Origin: an uncultured Saprospiraceae bacterium | Lineage (GTDB): Bacteria; Bacteroidota; Bacteroidia; Chitinophagales; Saprospiraceae | Direction of reading: 5' to 3' | Assembly (NCBI GenBank): GCA_937941765.1 | Contig: CALDGQ010000122.1 | Location: 1-64,000 of the forward strand | DNA length: 64,000 nucleotides | Part shown: piece after piece, positions 53,223-62,488 of the stretch | Position numbering within the stretch: the first letter of the stretch is position 1 | How the letters are laid out: each line of letters starts with the position of its first letter | Position numbers and translations under genes: made by a program | Notes under the pieces: generated by a model | What the model was told of the DNA's origin: nothing | The model's input: only the letters and a program-made list of their open reading frames with translations | Database searches by the model: none

Positions 53223-55313
53223 ATGCCAACTCACTACCGAACTTGTAATATTTGTGAAGCGCTATGCGGAATCGCAATCGAATATGAGGGAGAAAATATT
53301 ACTTCCATCAAAGGAGATGAAAAAGATCCACTATCAAGAGGACACATCTGTCCGAAAGCAGTTGCATTGAAAGATTTTTATTTGGATGAAGATCGGTTGA
53401 GGTCTCCGTTGAAGAAAACAGCGGATGGATTCATAGAAATAAGTTGGGAGGAAGCATTTGAAATTACGGTTACAAAAATCAAAGAGATACAGGCTAAATA
53501 TGGAGACAACTCAGTAGGAAGCTTTTTAGGAAATCCAAATGCGCATAATGTAGGCAATTTGTTATTCATGCGTCCATTTTTGAAAGCATTAAAAACAAAA
53601 CAACGTTTCAGTGCTTCTTCTGTAGATCAAATGCCACATCATGTCGCGGCTATCCATATGTTAGGACATTCCATGTTAAATCCAGTACCAGATTTAGATC
53701 GGACCAATTATATGGTCATCATGGGTGGAAATCCGATTGTTTCAAATGGCAGCATGATGTCTTCTCCAGATGTTGGAAAACGAATAAGGTCCATACAAGA
53801 ACGAGGAGGTAAAGTAATTGTTATAGATCCGAGAAGAACTGAAACTGCCCGAAAAGCAACGGAACATTTATTTATCAAACCAGAATCCGATGCGGTTTTT
53901 CTTTTAGCTATGATTCATGTTTTAGTTGAGGAAAATAAAATAAGATTAAATCATTTAGAGCATTCGGTAATAGGTTTAGAAGAAATAAAAACAGCTGTCA
54001 AACAATTTACTCCCGAAAAAGCAGCATCAATAACAGGAATTGAAGCTTCGAAAATCAGATCCTTAGTTTTAGAAATGGTAGCGGCTGACCAAGCCGTCCT
54101 TTATAGTCGGATGGGATTGAGTACCCAAACATTTGGTGGTCTTTGCATCTGGTTATCCAATGTTTTCAACATTCTTAATGGGAATTATGATCGAGTTGGT
54201 GGCATGATGTTTCCAAGTCCTGCCATTGATCCGATTACTTTTAGTCCAAAAAAAGGTAGACCGAAACGTGCATCCATGCCTTTATCAAGAGTCAGAAAAT
54301 TACCAAAGTATATTGGTGAAACGCCTTCTGCTTCACTGGCTGAAGAAATAGAAACGGAAGGAGAAGGTCAGATCAAAGCACTTGTTTGTATTGCAGGAAA
54401 TCCAGTACTGTCTGTCCCGAATGGCAAGCGGGTTGAAAAGGCGTTTGAACAATTAGAATTTATTGTTTGCTCCGATATTTATTTAACAGAAACTAGTAGA
54501 CATGCGGATATCATTTTTCCAGCAACCAGTGGTTTAGAAATCTCACAATATGATGTTACTTTTTTAAATTTAGCCGTTCGAAATATAGCCAAATATTCTC
54601 CACCAATGTTTCCGAAAAAAGGAAATGTAAAACACGATTGGGAAATTTTAGCGGAGTTGACAGCTCGATTAAAAGGAGAAAAAAATCCAGGTCAAACGCC
54701 AGAGATGATGATCGACATGGCACTTCAAATGGGCAGCTATGCAAAGGATGGAATCACCCTTGAAAAACTAAAAGCAAATCCACATGGTATTGATTTAGGT
54801 CCGTTGAAACCTAGTCTTTTGAAACGTATTCAAACCAATGACGACAAGATTCAATTGGCCTCACAGGTTTATTTGGAGGATTTAAAAAGATTGGAAACTC
54901 ATATTAATACTGACCATTCCAACAATGATTTTCCATTTCAAATGATAGGTCGTCGAGTTTTTCGTCAACATAACACTTGGACACACAACGCACATATTTT
55001 ATCGAAAGGAAAAAATGAATGCACGCTTCTTCTTCATCCTAATGATGCGAACAAATTGAATATCCATTCTGGAGCATATGTTTTGGTCAAATCACGAGTA
55101 GGACAAATTGAAATAGAAGTAGAAGTGACTGATGAAATCATGGAAGGAGTAGTAAGTATTCCTCAAGGTTTTGGTGCGGGCAAAAATTCAAAAATGAAAA
55201 TCGCTGTTGCACAAAATAGTGTTAGCATTAATGATTTGACAGATGATCTGCGGGTGGATACTTTGACTGGGAATGCTGCTTTGAATGGGGTCCGGGTAAG
55301 AATCGAAAAATAA
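53223..55313 (+). CDS. Molybdopterin-dependent oxidoreductase (formate dehydrogenase/nitrate reductase-like)
   Basis: The 696-aa protein has the [4Fe-4S] motif Cys8-x2-Cys11-x3-Cys15-x27-Cys43 (CNICEALCG...HICPKA), the central molybdopterin domain with MGGNPIVSNGSMMS and VIVIDPRRTETARKA, and a C-terminal dinucleotide-binding domain (about 575-690) with HPNDANKLNIHSGAYVLVKSR. The region that normally holds the Mo ligand reads SASSVDQMPHH, so Ser rather than Cys or Sec is likely. There is no Tat signal and no electron-transfer or membrane subunit beside it, so it is a single-subunit cytoplasmic enzyme of unknown substrate. Lineage members of this type are common; function is undefined. A 31-bp gap separates it from the next lipoprotein gene. 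Confidence 0.9.
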   Translation: MPTHYRTCNICEALCGIAIEYEGENITSIKGDEKDPLSRGHICPKAVALKDFYLDEDRLRSPLKKTADGFIEISWEEAFEITVTKIKEIQAKYGDNSVGSFLGNPNAHNVGNLLFMRPFLKALKTKQRFSASSVDQMPHHVAAIHMLGHSMLNPVPDLDRTNYMVIMGGNPIVSNGSMMSSPDVGKRIRSIQERGGKVIVIDPRRTETARKATEHLFIKPESDAVFLLAMIHVLVEENKIRLNHLEHSVIGLEEIKTAVKQFTPEKAASITGIEASKIRSLVLEMVAADQAVLYSRMGLSTQTFGGLCIWLSNVFNILNGNYDRVGGMMFPSPAIDPITFSPKKGRPKRASMPLSRVRKLPKYIGETPSASLAEEIETEGEGQIKALVCIAGNPVLSVPNGKRVEKAFEQLEFIVCSDIYLTETSRHADIIFPATSGLEISQYDVTFLNLAVRNIAKYSPPMFPKKGNVKHDWEILAELTARLKGEKNPGQTPEMMIDMALQMGSYAKDGITLEKLKANPHGIDLGPLKPSLLKRIQTNDDKIQLASQVYLEDLKRLETHINTDHSNNDFPFQMIGRRVFRQHNTWTHNAHILSKGKNECTLLLHPNDANKLNIHSGAYVLVKSRVGQIEIEVEVTDEIMEGVVSIPQGFGAGKNSKMKIAVAQNSVSINDLTDDLRVDTLTGNAALNGVRVRIEK

Positions 55314-55344
55314 TAAACATTTAAAAAAAACAATCAATACGCTT

Positions 55345-55692
55345 ATGAAAAACACGTTATTATCATTGGTTACAATTTTGTTGATATTAAGTTGTGGAGC
55401 TTCAACTTATGAGAAAAACGATTTATATGGTCATTGGAAAGCTCCAACTTGGGAATTTGTTTTTAATGAAGACGGATCTTGCAAGGTCGGAAGAGGAGGA
55501 GAATTTCCTGATGGAAAATGGACTTATCGAACTGTCGGAAATACTTTAGAAATTGCTCAGAATGGAAAAGTTTTTATTTCTGGTTTGACCATCAAAGGGA
55601 TTCAAAATGATGAACTTACTTTAGAGTTTCGACATTTAGTCAATAAAAGTGACCAAATGGATGAGCATGTAATTTTAAAAAGAGTCAAGTAA
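55345..55692 (+). CDS. Small hypothetical lipoprotein
   Basis: The 115-aa protein has an SPII signal ending in the lipobox ILSC. The mature part is beta-rich, with YGHWKAPTWEFVFNEDGSC, FPDGKWTYRTVGNTLEI and ELTLEFRHLVNKS, resembling lipocalin-like domains of Bacteroidota (for example 'lipocalin-like' DUFs). It is downstream of and probably co-transcribed with the molybdoenzyme, and ends 2 bp before a convergent gene. Function unknown. Confidence 0.7.
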   Translation: MKNTLLSLVTILLILSCGASTYEKNDLYGHWKAPTWEFVFNEDGSCKVGRGGEFPDGKWTYRTVGNTLEIAQNGKVFISGLTIKGIQNDELTLEFRHLVNKSDQMDEHVILKRVK

Positions 55693-55694
55693 AT

Positions 55695-56813
55695 TTATAA
55701 TGAAGTATCCCCTTTTTCAAACTTCTTCTTATTACGTCGATTCAAGATACCACGCAACCAAATAGGAATGATAATCGCTCCTGCAATTAAGTAAAAGTAG
55801 AAAGTAAATAATCGCCAAATGAATGCGATGATATTACTTACTGTTTTGTTGTCTACATAATCAGAAATGAAACCATTGAACAACAATTCAGCTACACCAG
55901 CACTCCCTGGAGTTGGACTGAATGCCATTACGATATACATCACTTCCAATCGTGCATATAATGCAAATTGTGTCCAAAAATCCAAAGAGATGGAATTTAC
56001 AAACCCAATCAATAAACAGCTTAGCAATAAAAATCGGCAAGACCAAGCGATCGCTGTTGTCAGAAAGCCACCGAGATGATAAAAGAAACTTTTAGTTCTT
56101 ATTTCTTTTGAAGCGACAATTATTTCATCACCTAATGTAACCGCTCTTTTACGAAATCTTTTTAACCATTTAATTTTTGTAAAAGCGACCAACATCCGTT
56201 TGATTGCACTTGGTTTAAAAAACAAACCATAGAAAAATAAAAAGCCGTATCCAAACATAGCAGGATATGCAATAAAAGCAGACTTACCTAATGCATCTAC
56301 CTCTGCAAATGAAGTCGCACCAGGTCGAATCATGTCAAATTTAAAAATAAGGAAAAGCAATGTTAGACTCGAAATAAAAAAGAACGTATCCAAAACAATG
56401 GTATAGATAACAATTGCGGATGTTTTGGCAGTTGATAATTTTTCTTGAGACAATACAAATAATGCGACGGCAGATCCACCGACACTGGTTGGTGACACCG
56501 CACTACTAAATTCCCAAATAAAAATAAGTTGTATACATTTTAGCCAACCGAATTCTCCATCAGATAAAATTCGAAGTCGAGTTGCGTAGGCGAGATGTCT
56601 AATAACAAGTAGAAAAAGAGAAGCGAAAATCCAAAACAACAAATGATTATTCCAATCGATATTTTTGAAATCTTCTACTTTGAAATCTTTCATCAATAAG
56701 TACATTACCACACCAATACCAATTAGAACTGGAATGATAATTCTGGAAAGTCTTATTGACTTGAGGACTTCTTGTTGTTCCTCTGTAAAATCGTTATCGT
56801 TTTCTTTAGTCAC
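55695..56813 (-). CDS. Lysylphosphatidylglycerol synthase TM-region / flippase-like membrane protein (second copy)
   Basis: This 372-aa multi-helix protein belongs to the same family as the 23700-24734 gene. Visible segments are FIWEFSSAVSPTSVGGSAVALFVL and AFSPTPGSAGVAELLFNGF, the two hydrophobic-with-glycine motifs characteristic of the family. The start is GTG at 56813; the first ATG would delete the first helix. It follows the SxtJ-like gene on the same strand (121 bp gap) and could belong to that module's transcript, though weak hairpins in the gap leave this open. A lipid-flipping role is only a family guess. Confidence 0.8.
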   Translation of the reverse strand: MTKENDNDFTEEQQEVLKSIRLSRIIIPVLIGIGVVMYLLMKDFKVEDFKNIDWNNHLLFWIFASLFLLVIRHLAYATRLRILSDGEFGWLKCIQLIFIWEFSSAVSPTSVGGSAVALFVLSQEKLSTAKTSAIVIYTIVLDTFFFISSLTLLFLIFKFDMIRPGATSFAEVDALGKSAFIAYPAMFGYGFLFFYGLFFKPSAIKRMLVAFTKIKWLKRFRKRAVTLGDEIIVASKEIRTKSFFYHLGGFLTTAIAWSCRFLLLSCLLIGFVNSISLDFWTQFALYARLEVMYIVMAFSPTPGSAGVAELLFNGFISDYVDNKTVSNIIAFIWRLFTFYFYLIAGAIIIPIWLRGILNRRNKKKFEKGDTSL

Positions 56814-56934
56814 TGATTTAGAGCATGTTAATAGCTCAAAGGTATTTTAAATATAGGATAATATAACAAGAAAATACCCTTTTAAGTATTTAAGGATAGG
56901 CTATTACAAATTGCAGACAAGATTCAAGGTGGAA

Positions 56935-57309
56935 TTACCAAAGATTCTCGATATCCTTTGGTTCGTAGGTGTGATTTCTTTCGTCAAAATAACTATCATC
57001 AGCGGATTCATTCTTTTTCAATTTCAATGAATTTCCTTTGATCAACCTTGTTAGCAAAGCTAATGGAAAAAGGAAAACGAAGAAAATTATTGACAGCAAT
57101 ATTCTAGCATTGATATACCCAAGGACTTCTGCAATTTTCATCCATATCCAAGTAATTTTCTCAGCAAAGAAATTGGAGAAAACACCAAGGGTACCGATGA
57201 CAGCAGCAGCAATCATGACATTTGGCCATTTGAAGATTAAGGACAATATCAGTAGACCCGTAACGATAACCAAGATCGCTTCGATTGATTTTTCTCTTGT
57301 TATTTTCAT
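56935..57309 (-). CDS. SxtJ-family membrane protein
   Basis: The 124-aa protein has two or three hydrophobic segments (about 12-30, 32-50 and 68-90) and a charged C-terminal tail with YEPKDIENLW. Its pattern and place match the SxtJ family found beside carbamoyltransferases in the saxitoxin gene cluster and in many unrelated bacteria. SxtJ has no known function. It starts 1 bp after the end of the 49-aa DUF5989 gene, so the two are almost certainly translated from one message. Confidence 0.75.
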   Translation of the reverse strand: MKITREKSIEAILVIVTGLLILSLIFKWPNVMIAAAVIGTLGVFSNFFAEKITWIWMKIAEVLGYINARILLSIIFFVFLFPLALLTRLIKGNSLKLKKNESADDSYFDERNHTYEPKDIENLW

Positions 57310-57310
57310 C

Positions 57311-57460
57311 TTAAAATAAAGTATAGATAAATGGTGCTACTGCAGATCCACCACCTATAACGATAAGGACTCCAATCAATAACAAAATAAGTATGATGGG
57401 CGCTAACCAAAACTTTTTGCGCTCCGCCATAAATTGAAATAAGTCTTTTAAAAAATCCAT
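57311..57460 (-). CDS. DUF5989 (SxtK-like) small membrane protein, 49 aa
   Basis: This short gene is easily missed. On the minus strand ATG at 57460 opens a frame that ends in TAA at 57311 and encodes 49 residues: starts MDFLKDLFQFMAERKKFW, then a single hydrophobic helix (LAPIILILLLIGVLIVI), then GGGSAVAPFIYTLF. This is the DUF5989 pattern, which in other genomes accompanies SxtJ and a NodU-type carbamoyltransferase. It lies 1 bp upstream of the SxtJ-like gene and 56 bp downstream of the SGNH hydrolase. The function is unknown. Confidence 0.85.
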   Translation of the reverse strand: MDFLKDLFQFMAERKKFWLAPIILILLLIGVLIVIGGGSAVAPFIYTLF

Positions 57461-57516
57461 TTAGATATATTTTCAAGTCCGCAGACTATGTTGTTTTTAA
57501 TTTGAATGCAAGTTAG

Positions 57517-58707
57517 CTATTCTGACTCGCTTTGCGTTTGTTTGATGATTTTTTTGTCAAATTCAGATGACTTATTATCGCTTTGCAAATACTCATACAA
57601 AATATCCGCTGCCATACTATGTCCTTTGGGTGTCCAGTGTCCTTCTTCAAGATATAATTCTTCAACGGTACTACTACGATTGACCATCTCATCGGTAAAT
57701 GATTGATAGCCCACGTTATTTTCTTCACAATAATTTTTAAAAAATGATTCAGGTTGTCTCAATTTATTGTTTGCTTTCAAAACTTTCATGTCATTTTCAT
57801 GAGGAATATAGAAAGTGTGAAATTCGACATTATCATTTTCCAATGCTGATTTTAAATTATCCAAAATAAGTGTTGTAAAATCATTCGCATCTTTATTTTC
57901 AAAATCTTCTTCATAGGCAATCACGTGTGCAGGCATCATGACCGTCACCACAAAACTTTTTACCAATGAAAATAAATGAGAATTTCTACCAAACCAACGA
58001 TAAACCGAAGATTTAGATATCGATTTTTTTCGATCATAAAATGCAGCATCAAATTTCTTTTCTTTCAAAGTTGAACCTTCATTTCGCTCATAATAATATT
58101 CTCTAAAGTTGTCCTGCAAATCATTGAAATGAGACATATAAATAACAACATCAGGTTTCACTTCTTCTTTAAAAACTTGGTAGTATTTCAATGCATAATC
58201 CGTTCCCTTACCTGGTGTTCCACAATTGACTATTTGAATTCCATCTGACTTCAATTTATTTTGTAGTTGAAAAGCAAATGTTTCTTGATCATTGACACCA
58301 ATTCCATAAGTAAAAGAATCACCAATTAGCATCACTGTTTTTTCATAATTAGTGACTTTATCTTTTGAAGTAATTCTTCTTGCGCTTGCATCGTTGGTAT
58401 AGGTATAATCATAGACTCCTGGATATTGATAGAATCCTTTTTGATTGGGCACAGGTAATAATCCTAAATCTTTGTGACTAGAAAATTGTTGGGTTCCCAA
58501 TTTCTGTGGGAAGAAACATCGCAATGCCACTTCACCTATTGCACACGCAAAAAGGACTGAGAATAACATCATCCCAAAGTTTTGAAAAAATTTCTTCATT
58601 CTATTCTTACCTTTTGCAACGTTAATATTGTCGCTGTTTTCGGTTAAATTGGAATGAGTGGTTGTTCGGAAATTGAGGTTGTAAGGTTTTTTTAAATTTT
58701 GGTCCAT
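57517..58707 (-). CDS. SGNH/GDSL-type hydrolase in the carbamoyltransferase module
   Basis: The 396-aa protein has an N-terminal transmembrane anchor (about residues 42-62) and an SGNH fold: the nucleophile motif LIGDSFTYGIG (Ser near 131), a block around YMSHFNDLQDN, and the catalytic-His region EEGHWTPKGH near the C terminus. Such proteins hydrolyse or transfer acyl groups on glycans or lipids at the cell surface. ATG 58707 lies 11 bp after the carbamoyltransferase stop; an alternative start is ATG 58599 just before the anchor. It probably acts on, or prepares, the same substrate as the carbamoyltransferase (inference from gene order). Confidence 0.82.
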   Translation of the reverse strand: MDQNLKKPYNLNFRTTTHSNLTENSDNINVAKGKNRMKKFFQNFGMMLFSVLFACAIGEVALRCFFPQKLGTQQFSSHKDLGLLPVPNQKGFYQYPGVYDYTYTNDASARRITSKDKVTNYEKTVMLIGDSFTYGIGVNDQETFAFQLQNKLKSDGIQIVNCGTPGKGTDYALKYYQVFKEEVKPDVVIYMSHFNDLQDNFREYYYERNEGSTLKEKKFDAAFYDRKKSISKSSVYRWFGRNSHLFSLVKSFVVTVMMPAHVIAYEEDFENKDANDFTTLILDNLKSALENDNVEFHTFYIPHENDMKVLKANNKLRQPESFFKNYCEENNVGYQSFTDEMVNRSSTVEELYLEEGHWTPKGHSMAADILYEYLQSDNKSSEFDKKIIKQTQSESE

Positions 58708-58718
58708 TACCCGATAAA

Positions 58719-60590
58719 TTAATCTAAAACAAATTGTTCTTGCCATTTGTCCTTTTCTTGCCATTCAGGTTGTTTTGTTTTTTCAAACAAATAATTTCCG
58801 ATAACAAGGAAGTCCATTTCAGTTCGCATGAAGCATCTATATGCATCTTCAGGCGTACAAACAATCGGTTCACCACGCACGTTAAAACTTGTATTGACCA
58901 ACACACTGCAGCCGGTCGCCTCTTTAAACGAGGATAAAAGTTCATGATACCTAGGGTTGGTATCTTTGTGCACGGTTTGAATTCTCGCAGAGAAATCAAT
59001 ATGGGTAATCGCAGGCAAATCTGATCTTAAATAATATAACTTTTCTTTTATAGGTAGATCACCATAATTTGCCGGCAGTTCGTTTCGTCTTTTTTCTACT
59101 ACATCTTGTACAAGTAGCATGTATGGGGAAGTTCCTTCTAATTCGAAATAGTCTTTTGCATCTTCATCCAAAACAGAAGGAGCAAATGGTCGGAAGGATT
59201 CCCGATATTTTATTTTCAAATTTAATTTCTTCTGCATTTCAGGATTTCTTGGATCACCCAAAATACTTCTGGCGCCTAATGCTCTCGGTCCAAATTCCAT
59301 TCTCCCTTGCATCCATCCAATCGCATTTCCTTTGTCCAAATGAACAGCTACTTCATCACACAACAATTTGAAATCATCAATCTTTTTGTAAACGCCATCG
59401 AATTTTTTAGACATCAATTCTATATCCAACCCTGAATATTCTGGTCCTAAATAAGAACCGCTCATTGCATCGGTGACACCATCCATCTTCCGCTCGCTTC
59501 CGAAATATATAAAGTGTGCAGCTTGTGCGGCTCCCAACGCTCCACCTGCATCACCTGCAGCTGGTTGGATATAATATTCTTTAAAGATTCCGCTTTTCTG
59601 CAATTTTCCATTAGCGACACAATTCAATGCGACACCACCAGCTAAACAAATCGTATCCGCATCTGTCAATCGTTTTGCCTCAGCCGCCATTTTCATCACT
59701 ACTTCTTCTGTGATATTTTGAATTGCCATTCCGAGATCACAATGCACTTGTTCAAATTCACTTTCAGCTGCTCGTTTCGGGATACCAAATAATTTTTCCC
59801 ATTTTTTATCATGCACCATTCTTAGACCAGTAGCATAATTAAAATATTGTTGATCTAGAAAAATCGAACCATCTGCTTTGATGTCGATTAAATTTTCTTT
59901 GATGATTTTAATAAACCTCTGAACTCTTTCTGCGTCTGGATTTCCGTAAGGTGCCAAACCCATTAATTTATATTCACCCGAATTAACTCTAAAGCCCGTG
60001 TAATAAGTGAAGGCTGAATAAAGTAAACCCAAAGAGTGAGGAAAATCGATCTCCCATTGTGGGGTCAGTTTATGCCCATCACCTAACCACATCGAAGTTG
60101 TTGCCCACTCACCTACTCCATCCAAACAAAGTACGGCTGCTTTTTCATAAGGTGATGGAAAGAATGCAGAAGCTGCATGTGATTGGTGATGCTCATTAAA
60201 TAATAAGCTGGGTAATTCATCTTCGGTGATAGAAAAAACCGCAGATAACTCTCGTTTAAGCGTTTTCTTTAAAAATAGTTTATCTTTTAACCAAATTGGC
60301 ATTGCTGTCAAAAACGAGCGAAAACCCGAAGGTGTATAAGACAGATAAGTCTCTAATAAGCGCTCGAACTTCAATAATGGCTTATCATAGAAAACAACAT
60401 GTTGAATATCGGCATGCGTGATACCTGCTTCTTGCAAGCAATATTTAACTGCTTGTGTAGGAAACGCAGGGTCATGCTTTTTACGCGTAAAGCGCTCTTC
60501 TTGGGCTGCAGCCACAACCTCGCCGTCACAAATTAATGCTGCTGCGCTATCGTGATAATAAGCCGAAAGTCCTAGAATATAATTCTTCAT
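58719..60590 (-). CDS. Carbamoyltransferase, NodU/CmcH family (SxtI-like)
   Basis: These enzymes O-carbamoylate a sugar or alcohol using carbamoyl phosphate and ATP through a carbamoyl-AMP intermediate. The 623-aa product has the full family layout: N-terminal Kae1-like domain beginning ILGLSAYYHDSAAALICDG, the EERFTRKKHD motif, the metal-binding NEHHQSHAAS (His about 134-139), LAGGVALNCVANGKL, and the C-terminal YrdC-like domain with MEFGPRALGARSILGDPR and NTSFNVRGEPIVC. It is first in a minus-strand set: SGNH hydrolase, DUF5989, SxtJ. The acceptor is unknown; a surface glycan or lipid is plausible. carB, which makes the carbamoyl donor, lies elsewhere in this window. Confidence 0.93.
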   Translation of the reverse strand: MKNYILGLSAYYHDSAAALICDGEVVAAAQEERFTRKKHDPAFPTQAVKYCLQEAGITHADIQHVVFYDKPLLKFERLLETYLSYTPSGFRSFLTAMPIWLKDKLFLKKTLKRELSAVFSITEDELPSLLFNEHHQSHAASAFFPSPYEKAAVLCLDGVGEWATTSMWLGDGHKLTPQWEIDFPHSLGLLYSAFTYYTGFRVNSGEYKLMGLAPYGNPDAERVQRFIKIIKENLIDIKADGSIFLDQQYFNYATGLRMVHDKKWEKLFGIPKRAAESEFEQVHCDLGMAIQNITEEVVMKMAAEAKRLTDADTICLAGGVALNCVANGKLQKSGIFKEYYIQPAAGDAGGALGAAQAAHFIYFGSERKMDGVTDAMSGSYLGPEYSGLDIELMSKKFDGVYKKIDDFKLLCDEVAVHLDKGNAIGWMQGRMEFGPRALGARSILGDPRNPEMQKKLNLKIKYRESFRPFAPSVLDEDAKDYFELEGTSPYMLLVQDVVEKRRNELPANYGDLPIKEKLYYLRSDLPAITHIDFSARIQTVHKDTNPRYHELLSSFKEATGCSVLVNTSFNVRGEPIVCTPEDAYRCFMRTEMDFLVIGNYLFEKTKQPEWQEKDKWQEQFVLD

Positions 60591-60956
60591 ATTTTTTACT
60601 ATTTTATTTGAAGCATCGATCTCGACTTGAAAAAGATGAGATCAATAAGTTAGTTGCATAATAGATGGATTTGGTTAAAAAATAAGCAACAAAGGATTAG
60701 AGGATACAAACTAATGATGAAATGATCTATATAAATGATTTAAGCGTAAATAAATTAAGGATTTAATCGATTACTAGGAAAGTTGTATTTAATCCTTACG
60801 ATTAAAGCTATTCATTTTTATAATACTTAATAGTTTTTTATGCTTAATGCTAAAATAATCATCTTTTTATGCCTTTCCTGATCAAAGATCATTGGAACGC
60901 AATAAACTCTCACAAAAACACTAATCGTTCTGGAAACAAGAACCTGGAGAAATTAA
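60591..60956. other. Gap with likely boundary between Bacteroidota-type and gammaproteobacteria-type sequence
   Basis: No gene is seen here. Left of it every gene has Bacteroidota character; right of it genes carry Shine-Dalgarno sites and proteobacterial-type proteins. A weak inverted pair (taaggatt 60756-60763 with aatcctta 60791-60798) lies inside. I cannot place the exact break point. Confidence 0.5.
60946..60950 (+). promoter_or_regulatory. Strong Shine-Dalgarno site of gltA
   Basis: GGAGA ends 6 nt before the ATG at 60957. Genes left of 60.6 kb lack such sites, so it marks a change in translation style. Confidence 0.75.
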
Positions 60957-62267
60957 ATGCCAAATAAAGACAGCGTAACATTGATAGACAATCGCACGGG
61001 CAAAGAGGTTGAGCTTGATTTATTAAAGCCCACCAGTGGTCCTATGACTATTGATATCAGTCGTCTTTACAAAGAATTGGGATACTTTACCTATGACCCA
61101 GGCTTTATGGCGACAGCCAGTTGTTGGAGTAATATCACTTACCTTGACGGTGGAAAAGGCATTTTAGAATACCGCGGTTATCCAATTGAGCAATTAGCTG
61201 AAAAAAGTACTTTTCTAGAAACCTGTTACTTGTTACTCAATGGTGATTTACCTGGTAAAAATGAGCTTGAAGCCTTTCAAGAGAAAATCAATACGCACAA
61301 CATGTTGCACGAGCAATTAAAAACCTTTTACAGTGGTTTCCGTCGTGATGCTCACCCTATGGCAACTATGGTAGGTGTTGTTGGTGCATTATCAGCGTTC
61401 TATCACGATGATGAAGACGTACATGATGCAAGTGATCGTATGGATGCTGCGCATCGTTTGATCGCCAAAATGCCAACTATCGCAGCATGGAGTTACCGCT
61501 ACGCTATGGGTATGCCATTTGTGCAACCTCGAAATGATCTCGGTTACGCGGAAAACTTTCTTCACATGATGTTCTCAATGCCATCATCTGAATACAAAGT
61601 TGACCCAACCATGGCAAAAGCCTTGGATATTATTTTGATTCTTCATGCTGATCACGAACAAAACGCTTCAACTTCAACAGTACGATTAGCAGGAAGCTCG
61701 CAAGCTAATCCATTTGCCGTTCTCGCATCAGGTATTGCTTCACTTTGGGGTCCAGCACATGGTGGCGCTAACGAAGCAGTTATTCAAATGCTAACCGAAA
61801 TCAATGAATCTGATAAAGATTTGGCTCACTTCATAGACCGTGCAAAAGACAAAGAAGACCGATTCAGATTAATGGGCTTTGGTCATCGTGTTTACAAAAA
61901 CTATGATCCGCGTGCAAAGATCATTCGCGAAATCTGTCACGAAATGCTGGAGAATAATCCTGTCAGCAACCCAGAACACCAGGCACTACTTGATACAGCA
62001 ATGGAACTCGAGAAGATCGCACTTGAAGACGATTATTTCAAGTCACGAAATCTGTATCCGAATGTAGATTTTCACTCGGGCATCATTTTCCTTGGCATGG
62101 GAATTCCATTGAATATGTTTACGGTACTCTTTGCATTAGGCAGAACAGTGGGTTGGGTTTCGCAATGGAACGAAATGATGGGTGACCCAAAAGGTAAAAT
62201 TGGTCGTCCACGTCAGCTCTATACAGGTGAATCAACTCGCGATTACAAAGAAATAACTAAACGTTAA
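60957..62267 (+). CDS. gltA: Type II citrate synthase, proteobacterial type
   Basis: Citrate synthase condenses oxaloacetate and acetyl-CoA at the entry of the TCA cycle. The 436-aa product has the catalytic histidines in [18 protein letters not shown] and [11 protein letters not shown], and [17 protein letters not shown]. The N-terminal [18 protein letters not shown] and the [20 protein letters not shown] segment match the hexameric, NADH-sensitive gammaproteobacterial type rather than the Bacteroidota one, which usually reads LDPGFKNTGATKSAITFLDG at this place (recalled, not searched). A strong SD precedes it and an intrinsic terminator follows at 62319-62344. Codon and motif style differ from the 60 kb to its left. 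Confidence 0.96.
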   Translation: MPNKDSVTLIDNRTGKEVELDLLKPTSGPMTIDISRLYKELGYFTYDPGFMATASCWSNITYLDGGKGILEYRGYPIEQLAEKSTFLETCYLLLNGDLPGKNELEAFQEKINTHNMLHEQLKTFYSGFRRDAHPMATMVGVVGALSAFYHDDEDVHDASDRMDAAHRLIAKMPTIAAWSYRYAMGMPFVQPRNDLGYAENFLHMMFSMPSSEYKVDPTMAKALDIILILHADHEQNASTSTVRLAGSSQANPFAVLASGIASLWGPAHGGANEAVIQMLTEINESDKDLAHFIDRAKDKEDRFRLMGFGHRVYKNYDPRAKIIREICHEMLENNPVSNPEHQALLDTAMELEKIALEDDYFKSRNLYPNVDFHSGIIFLGMGIPLNMFTVLFALGRTVGWVSQWNEMMGDPKGKIGRPRQLYTGESTRDYKEITKR

Positions 62268-62318
62268 TAGAAAGTCTATTAAAGTAGGGGGGTGTCTTTT
62301 ATGATATCCCTCAAAGAG

Positions 62319-62344
62319 AAAGCTGGTTATTACCAGCTTTTTTT
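62319..62344 (+). terminator. Intrinsic terminator downstream of gltA
   Basis: A 9 bp stem (62319-62327 with 62332-62340), 4-nt loop and T run, in the classic enterobacterial layout, 52 bp after the gltA stop. Confidence 0.85.
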
Positions 62345-62488
62345 ATGCTTAACGGTATTGTTATACATTCTTTTAATTTTGCCTGTTATAAAAATAATAA
62401 TGTTCTATTATTTAAACTAGATCTGTTTAAACCTCTATACGTAACTGAATCATAGTATTAAATAACAATAAACCTCAAAGGATTAAGT

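Noticed and set aside
56821-56891. Terminator between the SxtJ-like region and the flippase-like gene
   Set aside because: Only short (4-6 bp) stems without a T run were found.
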